Shown one piece after another: positions 15,613-25,266 of a DNA stretch of 64,000 bases. The stretch is taken from contig NZ_JAJNOD010000001.1 in NCBI RefSeq assembly GCF_021044885.1, positions 1,922,001 to 1,986,000 on the forward strand, written 5' to 3'. The DNA comes from Microbacterium nymphoidis (GTDB lineage: Bacteria > Actinomycetota > Actinomycetes > Actinomycetales > Microbacteriaceae). The notes under the pieces were generated by a model that did not search any database, was not told the origin of the DNA, and saw nothing but the letters and a program-made list of their open reading frames with translations. Both the position numbers and the translations under genes were made by a program. Every line of letters begins with the position of its first letter. Position 1 is the first letter of the stretch.

Positions 15613-16608
15613 ATGTCAACGTCGAACACGCGCCAGCGCCGAGCTCTCCCGTGGATCATCGGCGGAGTAGCCGTGGCCTTTCTCGCCCTCGCGGCTATCA
15701 TCATCGCCATCTCCATCCCACGAGGCGCGAGCCCCTCCGCCATTGCCCAGCGATTCCTGCAGGCAGTGTCCGCGTCGGATGCGAAGACGCTGGGCGAGCT
15801 CATCGACGACTCTGATGAGAGCGTCGTGGCTGCGGTGAAGCATGTTGAGGCGGCAACCAGCCCCATCACTGCCATCAAGGTGGAGGAAGTGAGCGATTGG
15901 GGCGCCGCGACGGATGGCGTCGTGCAGACGGACGTGCCGTACTCGTTCACGCTTAACGGCGAGACGTTCACTGGCGTGCTGACGGTTGCTCGGACGAACG
16001 AGGGTGAACAAGTCCCGGGAGCCACCGCGTTTACCGGAGTTGTGGCCTTGCCGGAGATGGAGGGGGTTCGTGCCGGCGTGAAGGGCGCCGATAGTACTGG
16101 CGGCTCCGTCGCGCTGTTCCCGGGAACGTACGGCGTCGCGAAACCGGACATGCCGTTCCCGTTCTTCATCGCCGAGGATGAGGTGGCTGTGATGCCGGGA
16201 GAAAGCACCACGATTGCAGCACGAAAGGACGACGCGAAGGTGCAAGAACTGGTCTCATCATTGACGGCGGGTGCGGAGCAGGCCGCGGTGACCGCAGCGA
16301 AGGAAGCACTCAGCGCCGGCACCATCCCGCTCGACGGGTTGCAGGTAGGCGCCCACGCGGGCCAGAACGTGAAGTACACGGAAATCGCGGAGTACCTGCC
16401 GCCGTCGTATGTCGACAGCCAGGTCACGTTCCGCTACTTGACTACGTTCGACGGCGACAAGTGGATCGGTGCCCTCAGCCAGGAATGGGTCACCATGCAG
16501 AGCAAGGCAAAGGTGATCGTCACCTATACCATCGATGACCGCGGCACAGCCTCGGCCGCATCAACGATAGTCGACACGAGCGAGTCAGTCTGGGGCCAGC
16601 TCCACTAA
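15613..16608 (+). CDS. Membrane-anchored extracytoplasmic protein of unknown function
   Basis: 331 residues from ATG 15613. An N-terminal helix (WIIGGVAVAFLALAAIIIAI, about residues 14-33) after RQRRALP anchors the protein; the rest is predicted outside. The exported part resembles NTF2-like or lipoprotein-type folds (SPSAIAQRFLQAVSASDAKTLGELI) but no family is certain. A region DVPYSFTLNGETFTGVLTV looks beta-rich. It is convergent with the XRE gene, with stops 1 bp apart. Confidence 0.65.
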   Translation: MSTSNTRQRRALPWIIGGVAVAFLALAAIIIAISIPRGASPSAIAQRFLQAVSASDAKTLGELIDDSDESVVAAVKHVEAATSPITAIKVEEVSDWGAATDGVVQTDVPYSFTLNGETFTGVLTVARTNEGEQVPGATAFTGVVALPEMEGVRAGVKGADSTGGSVALFPGTYGVAKPDMPFPFFIAEDEVAVMPGESTTIAARKDDAKVQELVSSLTAGAEQAAVTAAKEALSAGTIPLDGLQVGAHAGQNVKYTEIAEYLPPSYVDSQVTFRYLTTFDGDKWIGALSQEWVTMQSKAKVIVTYTIDDRGTASAASTIVDTSESVWGQLH

Positions 16609-16609
16609 G

Positions 16610-16840
16610 TCAGGGCCACACGTCTGCGAGCAGCTCATCCAAGCTGACATTGAACGCTTTGCTCAATCGCAGCCAAGTTCGCAGGTCGCCGTTGTACTTC
16701 GCGCTCGAGATGTTCAGCAGCGTCTGCCTACCGATCCCCGACAGCTCCGCCAGCTGGTCGAATGTCAGGCCCGACTGATGCCGGCGGGTGATGAAGATCT
16801 CGCGAAGCTTGGTGAGGTCAGGCTCGGGTACAGGCACCAT
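16610..16840 (-). CDS. XRE-family HTH regulator
   Basis: 76 residues, essentially one Cro/C1-type helix-turn-helix: LTFDQLAELSGIGRQTLLNIS then LSKAFNVSLDELLADVWP. ATG 16840. A perfect palindrome lies 38 bp upstream at 16878-16901, fitting autoregulation. Probably a regulator of the adjacent island genes. Confidence 0.85.
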   Translation of the reverse strand: MVPVPEPDLTKLREIFITRRHQSGLTFDQLAELSGIGRQTLLNISSAKYNGDLRTWLRLSKAFNVSLDELLADVWP

Positions 16841-16877
16841 TCAAGCTCAAGCGAGCACGCGGCCGACCACAGTGTAG

Positions 16878-16901
16878 GAACCTGTACTTTGGTACAGGTT
16901 C
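16878..16901. promoter_or_regulatory. Palindromic operator upstream of the XRE gene
   Basis: GAACCTGTAC (16878-16887) and GTACAGGTTC (16892-16901) are perfect 10-bp arms around TTTG. The position before the XRE gene and the size suit a dimeric XRE repressor. Confidence 0.65.
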
Positions 16902-16916
16902 TTTGACCGCGCCTCT

Positions 16917-17546
16917 CTACGAGATCACTCGGTAGACCCGCATGCGTCTCCCCGCCGTGAATCCACCTCGACGGACGTACACAGCAGCAAGCTTCTCGTC
17001 ACTTGCCACGGCACACAGAACGGAACCACGCGGCAACTGCTCGATGACCTGCTGGGCGAGAGTGAGGGCAGTCCAATAGGTCCCGGGCCTCTGTGCCAGG
17101 TTGCTGATTGCGAACCGGCGTCCTTTTGGCGTCTCGGGCCCTGTTTCGTGCAGACTTGCACCCCTCTGGCGCCCTCGCAGGCTGACCACGAGACCGGCGA
17201 GGATCCAGAGGCTCAGTATGAAGAGGATTCCGCCGGCAACAAGCGGAACATAGATCGCCCCTACTGGGAAGACGAGGTTCACCAGAGCAGTGACAGCGAA
17301 CACGGCGATGAGGAGAATCGGTGCGGCCAACAGCGCCACGACATACTGCCCAAGGCCCAGTCGCCGAATCGCAACAGTTCCGTTCCGATCCTCGGTCATG
17401 TAGATCCGCGAGAACGGCGCAATGGAGAGCGTGCCGAGGAAGAGGGCTGGCCACAGCGCGAGAGCTCTGATTCGTGACCCTCCACCAAGCGCCAGGGCTC
17501 CAATTGTTGCCACGGCCGCGAAGCATCGAACCCCGTTGACGCGCAT
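16917..17546 (-). CDS. Membrane protein with possible GNAT-like C-terminus
   Basis: About 209 residues from ATG 17546 (ATG 17576 possible). Four hydrophobic segments: FAAVATIGALALGG, ALALWPALFLGTLSIA, YVVALLAAPILLIAVFAVTALVNLVF and VPLVAGGILFILSLWILAGLVV. The C-terminal soluble part, GSVLCAVASDEKLAAVYVRRGGFTAGRRM, has the shape of the last strand-helix of a GNAT acetyltransferase but lacks its cofactor loop, so catalysis is unlikely to be shown. The upstream in-frame extension to 17861 overlaps the methyltransferase start and looks non-coding. Divergent from the methyltransferase gene by about 300 bp. Confidence 0.55.
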   Translation of the reverse strand: MRVNGVRCFAAVATIGALALGGGSRIRALALWPALFLGTLSIAPFSRIYMTEDRNGTVAIRRLGLGQYVVALLAAPILLIAVFAVTALVNLVFPVGAIYVPLVAGGILFILSLWILAGLVVSLRGRQRGASLHETGPETPKGRRFAISNLAQRPGTYWTALTLAQQVIEQLPRGSVLCAVASDEKLAAVYVRRGGFTAGRRMRVYRVIS

Positions 17547-17849
17547 GATGCGGAGCCTAGCAACCACCGACACCATGCCGACGAGTCCCTCAGCGTTGGG
17601 GAGGGCGGCACCAATCTGCCAACCCGCGTTCCCATGCCCAAAGCAGTGTTCCAACGGTCTTCGCTTCTGGCTTGCGGCGTGGTTGAAACTGCGAGGGTTC
17701 TTGCGACCGCTTTCGACGGGCCGCACGCAGCGAAGAAGACAGCTCGGAGCCCTGATGCCACGGCCAACCGGTATGGGTCGGCCTCTGCGGTGATCCACGA
17801 CAAGGACAGGACGCGCATAGGTGAGCGACCCCTCACAATGGAGTAACCG

Positions 17850-19871
17850 ATGAATACTCACTGCCCCGCTCCTGCGCCGACCCTTCTCGACAGTGCGGCG
17901 CTGCCGCTAGTTGAGCTCGCGGAACTCGCACGCCGTGAATCACACCGACCTCGGCCTGTGTACCTCGCGCATAAGTGGTTCGCGAGACGTTTCGGCACCG
18001 CGATGCGTGCCCTCCTCGTTGGGTCACAGACGTCCACGGAGGACGACTTCTGGGCGATGTTCGAGCAGGGCAGTCCGCTGACCGGCGCTACAGTCGCTGA
18101 CCTTTTCATCGGGGGTGGCACCAGCTTGTACGAAGCATCACGACTGGGCGCACACGTCGTGGGGGCAGACATCGACCCTGTGGCCTGTGCCGTCACCGAG
18201 TTCGAGTTGACGGCACACCGCTATCCCGACCCCTGGGATGCATTCGAGGACCTCGCGAACCGTCTTGAAGCCCAACGGACGCTGTACGCCACCATCGGGC
18301 CCGAAGGCGACCATCGCATCGGCCTGCACTACTTCTGGGTCCAGGAAGTGGCCTGCGCACGTTGCGATGTGGTGTTCGACGCTCACCCGCATTACCGGAT
18401 TGCGCTCGATGGAGACGACCAGATAGTCCTCTGCCGAACGTGCGGTGAAGTCCACCGCATCAGGGCGACCGCAACCACACTCGAGTGTTCCTGCGGGACA
18501 ACCACGAACATCTCCGTCGGCCCCGTCCTCCGTGGCGTCGCCACCTGTCCCCATTGCGGGCACTCCGAGGCGCTCATCGAACATGCCCGCCGCACCGGTG
18601 AACGCCCATCTTTCCGACTGTTTGCCGTCGAATCAATCGCCGCTGGCTCTCCTTCCGCACGCGCCGTCCCGATGCGAGAACGGATCATTCATGGTCCGAG
18701 CGAGCTTGACTTCAAGAATCTGACCACGGCGCAAGCGGACCTTGTCAAGGAACGAAACCTCCTCCCGACTCGCATCATCCCCCGCCTCGGGCGCAGCGAC
18801 AACCGGCTGACCGCTTACGGCTACACGTCCTACACGCAGCTGTTCAATGACCGCCAACTCCTGCACGCCAACCGGCTTCTCGCAGCAATCGATGTCCTCC
18901 CCGAGGAGCACCGATTGCCATATGCTCTCGCGTTCTCCAATCACCTCACGTCGAACTGCAACCTCACCCGCTATACCGAACGCTGGCGCCAGGTGACCCC
19001 TTTGTTCTCCCTCCGCGCATTCGCTCACTCGACCAGGCCAGTGGAGCTCAATCCCTGGCTGAGAGGCACAGGACGCGGTACGTTCCCAAACGCCCTGCGT
19101 AAAGTCGCGAACGCAATCTCCTACGCGAAGAGCCCACGCGAGTATGCCAAGACAGGCTTCGTCGAGTCACCGCTTCCAGACGGTGAACGAACCATCCATG
19201 TGTACAACACCGACAGCCGAACGCTCACGGATATCCCCGACGACAGCGTCGACATAGTCCTCACTGACCCGCCGTACCTCGACAACATTGACTATTCGGA
19301 GCTGGCGGACTTCTTTGTTCCGTGGCTTGCCGCGGCAGGTGCCATCCTCGACCCCGGCGGCCCGTCTACGGCGAGCTTGGCGACCAAAGGCCGCGGCAAG
19401 GACCATGCCCCGCTCTTCGAAGCTGGCCTGCGCGACTGCTTCCGTGAAGCTGCGCGCATCCTTAGACCCGGAGGGCGCCTGATCTTCACCTTCCAGCACA
19501 GATCGCCCGGTGCCTGGTCAGCGTTGGGCGGTGCGCTCAGAGCAACTGGTCTCCGCCATGTGACAGTCTTTCCGCTCCGAGGAGATAGTGACATGAGCCT
19601 TCACCGTCACCAGGGGTCCAGCGTCTGGGACGCCGTGTTTGTGCTGGCCAAGGACGAGCTGGCACCCGTTCGTCACGATCCCACGCGCTCATCATCCGTC
19701 CTCAACTGGGTTGCCACCGAAACGGGTCGGTGGGTCGAGAGTCTCCAGCTAGCAGAGCCGGATGCCGCAAACCTTCGACGAGCATTTGCGGTAGCGGCGT
19801 TCCTGGACGACGACCGCCCGACGGATGACGAAGTGATAACCCTCGACAATGCTGTGTCCGAGGTGTCATAG
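17850..19871 (+). CDS. DNA adenine methyltransferase with zinc-ribbon insert (DUF1156-like)
   Basis: 673 residues; ATG 17850 with GGAG upstream. SAM motif I is DLFIGGGTS (residues 84-92) and catalytic motif IV is DPPY (473-476), typical of N6-adenine or N4-cytosine methylases. Between them lie four Cys pairs (C169/C172, C195/C198, C213/C215, C233/C236), a double zinc ribbon. The N-terminal HKWFARRFGTAMRALL resembles the start of DUF1156-type methylases known from defence islands. It is 62 bp upstream of the nuclease-helicase gene on the same strand, so a methylase plus helicase-nuclease defence pair is inferred: the methylase would mark self DNA. Confidence 0.8.
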   Translation: MNTHCPAPAPTLLDSAALPLVELAELARRESHRPRPVYLAHKWFARRFGTAMRALLVGSQTSTEDDFWAMFEQGSPLTGATVADLFIGGGTSLYEASRLGAHVVGADIDPVACAVTEFELTAHRYPDPWDAFEDLANRLEAQRTLYATIGPEGDHRIGLHYFWVQEVACARCDVVFDAHPHYRIALDGDDQIVLCRTCGEVHRIRATATTLECSCGTTTNISVGPVLRGVATCPHCGHSEALIEHARRTGERPSFRLFAVESIAAGSPSARAVPMRERIIHGPSELDFKNLTTAQADLVKERNLLPTRIIPRLGRSDNRLTAYGYTSYTQLFNDRQLLHANRLLAAIDVLPEEHRLPYALAFSNHLTSNCNLTRYTERWRQVTPLFSLRAFAHSTRPVELNPWLRGTGRGTFPNALRKVANAISYAKSPREYAKTGFVESPLPDGERTIHVYNTDSRTLTDIPDDSVDIVLTDPPYLDNIDYSELADFFVPWLAAAGAILDPGGPSTASLATKGRGKDHAPLFEAGLRDCFREAARILRPGGRLIFTFQHRSPGAWSALGGALRATGLRHVTVFPLRGDSDMSLHRHQGSSVWDAVFVLAKDELAPVRHDPTRSSSVLNWVATETGRWVESLQLAEPDAANLRRAFAVAAFLDDDRPTDDEVITLDNAVSEVS

Positions 19872-19933
19872 CGCGCGCATAGAGTGGAGCCACTCGCGGG
19901 GAATGGACCCTGCGCCGGCTACAAGGTACGACT

Positions 19934-22900
19934 ATGCCTCGCGTTGCGAAGACAACAATCACACAGTTCGTTGGCTCCGGCTGCGAACGACAGCTCCGCC
20001 TGTCCATGCATCCAGATAGTGGAACCTTCATCCGCGAGCGCGAGGCGTTGAACCTGCCACACCGGCAGGTTCGCCCCGCCCTCCGTGGTATTCAAGATGC
20101 CGGTGACGAATGGGGCCAGGCGAAGGTTCACGATCTTCAGGAAGCTTTCGGTGCGGCAAACCTGCTTGGCGGATCGTTTGCCGTCACTGGGAGCACAACT
20201 CAGCCCGGCCTGAGCTACAGCACGTCACCGCTTGAACCACTCCTTGTCGCGGGTGTGAGTGCCGGGCAATTTCTCATTGAGACTGAGTTCCGAGCGGACA
20301 CTCCGACCTTCCGCAATGCTCACGGGTTGGACAACATCACGTTCGCTGAGACGGCCGGACCGTTGCAGTTCAGGCGCGTGCGTCCCGACGTCATCGAAGT
20401 AGTCCGAGCTGGTGAGTCCCTGCTCGGAGACAAGGGCGTCAGCGTTAGTGGCGACATTGTCGCAATTGAAGCGGACGACAGGCGGCTGGGCTTGCGAGTC
20501 GTTGACGTCAAGCTCACCAGCGAACCTGGCCCACGGTACTTCGCCGAGCTCGCGTACTACGCGCTGACCCTCGCGGCGTTCCTCGAAGACGTTGGCCTGG
20601 ACGACCGCTACTTCGTGAGCGCTCACCCGGCGATTTGGCCGGGTAGCGAGTCGGAATCTGCGCTGCACGTGGCGGCTGATGCGGGAGCGTCGGCCGCGGA
20701 GCGATATGTCGGGTTCCATGAGGACCTCGAGACGGTTCCGATGCGGACGTTCCTCGCACAGGTCCGCAGGGTTCTCCGCACCGATATCCCGCACGTGCTC
20801 GGCGAACGTTTCGCTGATCTGCCTTGGTCGGTTACTCCTGCTTGCCAGGGCTGCGAGAACCTCGGGCAGAAGTTCGCCAGCACGCCTGGTACCAGCGGTT
20901 CCGCATGGGACCCCCGGCACTGCTTGCCTCAGGCTGAAACAGAACAGCATCTGTCGCGAATCCCGTTCCTCACGAGAGGCGCATTCCAGGTTCTCCGTAA
21001 CCGGGGGACATCCACGGTCACTGACCTCGCCGGGCTCGACACCACAGACGAGACCTTCGATCTTCATCATCGGCTTCGTGGGCAGCGACAGATCGTTAGT
21101 CGCCGTGCGCGGGCCCTAGATGGGACGAGCGTCGTGCCCCTCGACGCTTCTCTGTACACGACCGCAGCGATTCCCGCCTGGGCGCGCCTACGTATCTACA
21201 TCACCGCCGACTTCGACCCAGGTAGCGCCCTCAGTCTGTCTTTCGGTCTCTCCTGGTCGTGGATGCAGACGGGCTGGCAGCCCTCCAGCATCGCTCGGAG
21301 TCGAGTGCACCATACAGACCGGAAGTCTGCGGATGCCGAATGGGGCGCGCTGTCAGGACTGCTTGACGATCTCGCTGCTCTCATCGACGAGTGCACCGCT
21401 CACGACCGCACGCAGTCGATGCAGGTCTATGTGTGGGACACCGTCACGTTCGAACACATGACGCGAGTCATCGGACGCCACCTCGCCCGCATCCTCGCCA
21501 GCGGTCGCCTGCAGCGGCTGGTATGGCTGTTCCCTCCGGAGGAGGTACTGGACAGCCCTGCCCTGACAGAAGCACCCGCCGTCAGTATCGTCCGAAATGC
21601 GGCGAAGGCTACGCTTGCCGTAAACCTCGCCCATACATACACCTTGCTTGGCGTAGCTCGCGCGCTGCAGGACCCGAACAGTCCGTATCCGTACAACGTG
21701 CCGATGTTCTGGGAGGATCCGTTCACCGACCAGATCCCTCCTGAGCGTGCCCATCAACTCTGGAACCCCCGGCGTGTGCCCTCCGCACCGACCCCCGCGG
21801 AGCTTTCTGGTCGGTTGCTGCAGACCGTCAAGACGAAGCTACGCGCGCTGAGTGACGTGACCGATGCACTGACCACCGCGTTCGGTGACCGCATCTCCCG
21901 GAGGGCACCACTGCTGCGCCAGCTATCGGCACCGGCACTGCAGAACGCGACGAGTCCTCTCGGGGTTCTGCTCGTTGCTTACTCAAAACTCGATCGTGCG
22001 GTCACAAAACTGGACCAGGCACAGGTGCGAGCACTGCCCACCGATGAGAAGGAAGCAAAGTTCGAGACTGCGGTCATGACCGCGTTGCAAGGCCCCGACC
22101 GTGATGCGGAGTTGACACGTCTGGGCCTCCCTCCGCTGCCCAATCGGATGGTGTTTAGGCTTCGTCCGGGGAGTGTCGATGTAAGGGTCAAGCCCGGGGA
22201 ATTCTTGTGGGCGGTCGTTCCAGAGATGCTTGCGATGGAACTGGACACCACGATCAACAGCTTCGTCCGCCGCGTCAACGATGCGCAGCTGTCTGCGTGG
22301 TGGGACGGGGTCGGTGACTTCCGCACTACTCTCGGCGACGTCCTTGGCGCGACCATCGTCAATATCGACAGGCACAACGCAACGCTCGTGACTGACCTCG
22401 ATACCTGGGGTATTCGTCCGGAGATCCGACGTCGCTTGGGACAGGCTCGCGCCCTGGCTGGTCATGGACCGCTTACCCTCGAGGCCGTGAACAGGGACTT
22501 CTTCGTCAAGCGGCTCGAGGAGGCGACCAAAGCTATCGGCAACCCTCCTGCCTCAGGTCGAGATCCTCTTGTCGACTCGGCGCTGGGCCGAGCGGTACGC
22601 CCTCGCACGGGGCCAGCTCATCCCGCGGGAGACCTGCTCTGGAACGCGGCGGCGTTGAATGCGACGATTGTGACCCGCGACACGCAGGGTCTGCGAGGCG
22701 TGATGCCCGACACGCTTGCGGGCCTGAATGCATCTCAGGACAGCGCGTGGGAAAGCGCACTTTCACGACGCGTGACGCTCATCTGGGGTCCGCCCGGAAC
22801 GGGCAAGACGGCCACGGTCCGCTCTATTCTCCAAGGGTTCGCCGCTACTGGGCAGCCGCTGCGGGTGGCTATCGCTGCCTTCACATACACCGCTATCGAC

Positions 22901-24145
22901 ACGGTGCTGCAAGGGCTAATCCCTCTGATCCCGCCCACCGTACTGGTGAGGCGCCTGAGCTCAGGATCACGGGAGACCCCGGACTGGCTCCCGCCCGCCA
23001 TGGACGTCAGGAGAAGCACGCCCGAGTTCGATGGCCTCATCGACGAGCTCGGCTCCGGCCAGCCGATGTTTGTGTTCGGGACTGCTGCTCAGTTACACTC
23101 CGCTATCCTCGCCCGGGGCGCTCGTGGGGTGCGGGAGACCTTTGACGTCATCATCATCGATGAGGCCGGGCAGCTCGATGTCGCTCACGCGACCCTTCTC
23201 CTTTCCGGTGCCAGCGCCGGCGCTCAGCTCATCGTCGCGGGCGACCACCTGCAGCTGGCACCTATTCACGCGGCTGAACCTCCTCTGGGCCTGGAGAACA
23301 AAGTCGGTTCGATCTACAACTACCTCCTCCACGACCAAGGCGTTCACCAGGAGCAGCTCTTGGTCAACTACCGGTCGAACACCACGCTGGTGGAGCTAGG
23401 AAAACTCGCCGGCTACCCGGACGCGCTACGCGCGGAGCGCCCAGACCTACGCATCCAGTATCGAGACGATATCTCCCTCGAAGACGTTCGCATCGAGCTT
23501 GGTCTCAGCGAGAACCTCGTGGCCGTCGCGGATCCAGACCGTGTGGCTGTGGCCGTCACCTACCTCGAAGGTGTTTCTGGGCAGTGGAACGACTTTGAAG
23601 CCGTGACCATCGCGAGCCTCGTCCGTTGGTACCACAGCACACTCGTCTGCGGCCTGAATGCCGCGGACACAACCCCCATGACCGACGAGTACTTCTGGAC
23701 TGAAGCCCTCGGAGTGGTGAGCCTTCACCGCGCTCAGCGTTCCCGCATCATCGAACTGCTGAGATCGGCGTTCGTGGCCCCCACCTCGGACCCGCGGCTC
23801 CCCGGGTGGATCGAAGGCGCCGTCGACACCGTCGAACGTTTCCAAGGTCAAGAGCGAGACATCATCCTTGCCACTTACGCAGTGGGAGACCCCGACACGG
23901 TTGCCGAAGAGGAAGACTTCCTCCATAACCTCAACCGGTTCAACGTCCTCGCGACCCGCGCCCGCGCGAAGCTCATCGTCATGGCGAGCCGGGAGATCAT
24001 CCAGCACACCAGCAACGACTTGGAGACCATCCGCACCAGCGAAATGCTGAAGGACTTCGTGGACGTATTCTGCTCGAACGAGCTCGTCGTAGAACTGCCT
24101 TCGCCGGACGGAGACGTAACGACAGAGCTGAGGTGGCGGACGTAG
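19934..24145 (+). CDS. Cas4/RecB-like nuclease fused to Dna2-type SF1 helicase
   Basis: 1403 residues. The N-terminal domain looks like a TM0106/Cas4-type nuclease: D174 (GDIVAIE), D191-x-K193 (VVDVKLT), QxxxY-like ELAYYALTL, and cysteines C17, C304, C307 and C330 placed like an iron-sulfur staple. The C-terminal part is an SF1 helicase: Walker A GPPGTGKT (952-959), Walker B IDEAGQ (D1076/E1077), GDHLQLAPI, and VERFQGQERDIILATYAV. Known relatives degrade or process DNA ends. It follows the methyltransferase by 62 bp, so both probably form one operon. About 600 central residues match nothing recognised and could recognise the target. Confidence 0.8.
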   Translation: MPRVAKTTITQFVGSGCERQLRLSMHPDSGTFIREREALNLPHRQVRPALRGIQDAGDEWGQAKVHDLQEAFGAANLLGGSFAVTGSTTQPGLSYSTSPLEPLLVAGVSAGQFLIETEFRADTPTFRNAHGLDNITFAETAGPLQFRRVRPDVIEVVRAGESLLGDKGVSVSGDIVAIEADDRRLGLRVVDVKLTSEPGPRYFAELAYYALTLAAFLEDVGLDDRYFVSAHPAIWPGSESESALHVAADAGASAAERYVGFHEDLETVPMRTFLAQVRRVLRTDIPHVLGERFADLPWSVTPACQGCENLGQKFASTPGTSGSAWDPRHCLPQAETEQHLSRIPFLTRGAFQVLRNRGTSTVTDLAGLDTTDETFDLHHRLRGQRQIVSRRARALDGTSVVPLDASLYTTAAIPAWARLRIYITADFDPGSALSLSFGLSWSWMQTGWQPSSIARSRVHHTDRKSADAEWGALSGLLDDLAALIDECTAHDRTQSMQVYVWDTVTFEHMTRVIGRHLARILASGRLQRLVWLFPPEEVLDSPALTEAPAVSIVRNAAKATLAVNLAHTYTLLGVARALQDPNSPYPYNVPMFWEDPFTDQIPPERAHQLWNPRRVPSAPTPAELSGRLLQTVKTKLRALSDVTDALTTAFGDRISRRAPLLRQLSAPALQNATSPLGVLLVAYSKLDRAVTKLDQAQVRALPTDEKEAKFETAVMTALQGPDRDAELTRLGLPPLPNRMVFRLRPGSVDVRVKPGEFLWAVVPEMLAMELDTTINSFVRRVNDAQLSAWWDGVGDFRTTLGDVLGATIVNIDRHNATLVTDLDTWGIRPEIRRRLGQARALAGHGPLTLEAVNRDFFVKRLEEATKAIGNPPASGRDPLVDSALGRAVRPRTGPAHPAGDLLWNAAALNATIVTRDTQGLRGVMPDTLAGLNASQDSAWESALSRRVTLIWGPPGTGKTATVRSILQGFAATGQPLRVAIAAFTYTAIDTVLQGLIPLIPPTVLVRRLSSGSRETPDWLPPAMDVRRSTPEFDGLIDELGSGQPMFVFGTAAQLHSAILARGARGVRETFDVIIIDEAGQLDVAHATLLLSGASAGAQLIVAGDHLQLAPIHAAEPPLGLENKVGSIYNYLLHDQGVHQEQLLVNYRSNTTLVELGKLAGYPDALRAERPDLRIQYRDDISLEDVRIELGLSENLVAVADPDRVAVAVTYLEGVSGQWNDFEAVTIASLVRWYHSTLVCGLNAADTTPMTDEYFWTEALGVVSLHRAQRSRIIELLRSAFVAPTSDPRLPGWIEGAVDTVERFQGQERDIILATYAVGDPDTVAEEEDFLHNLNRFNVLATRARAKLIVMASREIIQHTSNDLETIRTSEMLKDFVDVFCSNELVVELPSPDGDVTTELRWRT

Positions 24146-24215
24146 TCGTCCTCGATGAGTCTCTGCCGCGCGAAAACATGCGATGGTGCGGCTCGGGCCG
24201 ACCTCCACATTCATC

Positions 24216-25262
24216 TCAGTCGGAGTCGATGTCTCCGCCCGCGGCCACCCACGCGGGATACTGCGCATTCTGCTTGGCCCGTCGACGGAACTCTTTGACG
24301 AGCAGCACCTGCTTCTCGAGGATCAGTAGATCCCGTTCAGCGATGCCCCAGTTCGTGTCGTTGATGTGGCCATCACGAACCAGGGGAAGATAGCGATACG
24401 CCATCCGTTCGGCCACTCGAAGCCTCTTGAACACGCCGGTGAGGAATGCTTCGTACCTTGACTCTCCGGCCAGAAGCTTTGCGCCGCCCGAGACGTTGAT
24501 GCGAGCAGTCGTGTGCTCGATTCGACCGTTCGGTCCACGCTCGGTGAACACGACGTCTGCGGGCCCAAGCTCCGCTCCTGACCCGAGCGCACTTAGGAAG
24601 GAGGTCCGAACCAGGTCTACCTCACCGTTAAGCCTGTTCGTGAAAAGCCTTCGACCGTTCAGCTCATTGGTTCCCATGCTGGCGATCTTCGTGACCGTCA
24701 CAGAGTGACCGATGTCTTTCTTTGTTTCCGCCGCGTTCGTCAGCCAGAGGTAGGCCTCACGGTCGAACGACAGGACGGAAGAGGAGGAGACGTTCGCTCC
24801 GCTATCGCGTCGCCGGAGTGCCGTAAGTAGCGCATCAACCGCGGATCCGACCTTCTGGCCTGTCGAATCCTTAATGAGTCGCGGGTCATCCGTGGACCAG
24901 AGAAGTAGGTAACCGGCCGACGCCTTGCTAATGAGGACGTCGACACCATCCTTGAACCATGCCTCGGTCGGTCCAGACGTGAGGTTCTCGACGGGACGCT
25001 TCTCCCACCAGACCAAACGGGCAGCGACGCGTTCCGGAACTTGATAGGCAGGATCAGCCGCCAACAGCTGCGGCTCTACATCTCCCCCATCATCGCTGAT
25101 GACAGGGCGCTGGAGATCGTCCGTTATCCCTCGCCACCCGGGTGTGTGTGTCGTTCCAGCTGGGAACCACGCCACGAGCAGGTCGAGAATCTCGTTGAGC
25201 TGAAGGGTCGTGGTCAGCGTTTGCGGTGTCATGTGCACCTGCGTGTTGGCGAACGTAGGCAT
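24216..25262 (-). CDS. Unknown protein, third gene of a three-gene operon
   Basis: 348 residues from ATG 25262, with an excellent GGAGGTGAG ribosome-binding site and 4 bp after the preceding stop. A DNA- or nucleotide-binding family is not recognised. The first part has WFPAGTTHTPGWRGITDD; the middle has DVLISKASAGYLLLWSTDDPRLIKD; the end is helical and charged (GIAERDLLILEKQVLLVKEFRRRAKQNAQYPAW). No membrane segment. It converges with the nuclease-helicase gene. The tight operon with a membrane protein suggests a sensor-effector set, but that is conjecture. Confidence 0.65.
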   Translation of the reverse strand: MPTFANTQVHMTPQTLTTTLQLNEILDLLVAWFPAGTTHTPGWRGITDDLQRPVISDDGGDVEPQLLAADPAYQVPERVAARLVWWEKRPVENLTSGPTEAWFKDGVDVLISKASAGYLLLWSTDDPRLIKDSTGQKVGSAVDALLTALRRRDSGANVSSSSVLSFDREAYLWLTNAAETKKDIGHSVTVTKIASMGTNELNGRRLFTNRLNGEVDLVRTSFLSALGSGAELGPADVVFTERGPNGRIEHTTARINVSGGAKLLAGESRYEAFLTGVFKRLRVAERMAYRYLPLVRDGHINDTNWGIAERDLLILEKQVLLVKEFRRRAKQNAQYPAWVAAGGDIDSD

Positions 25263-25266
25263 CCGC

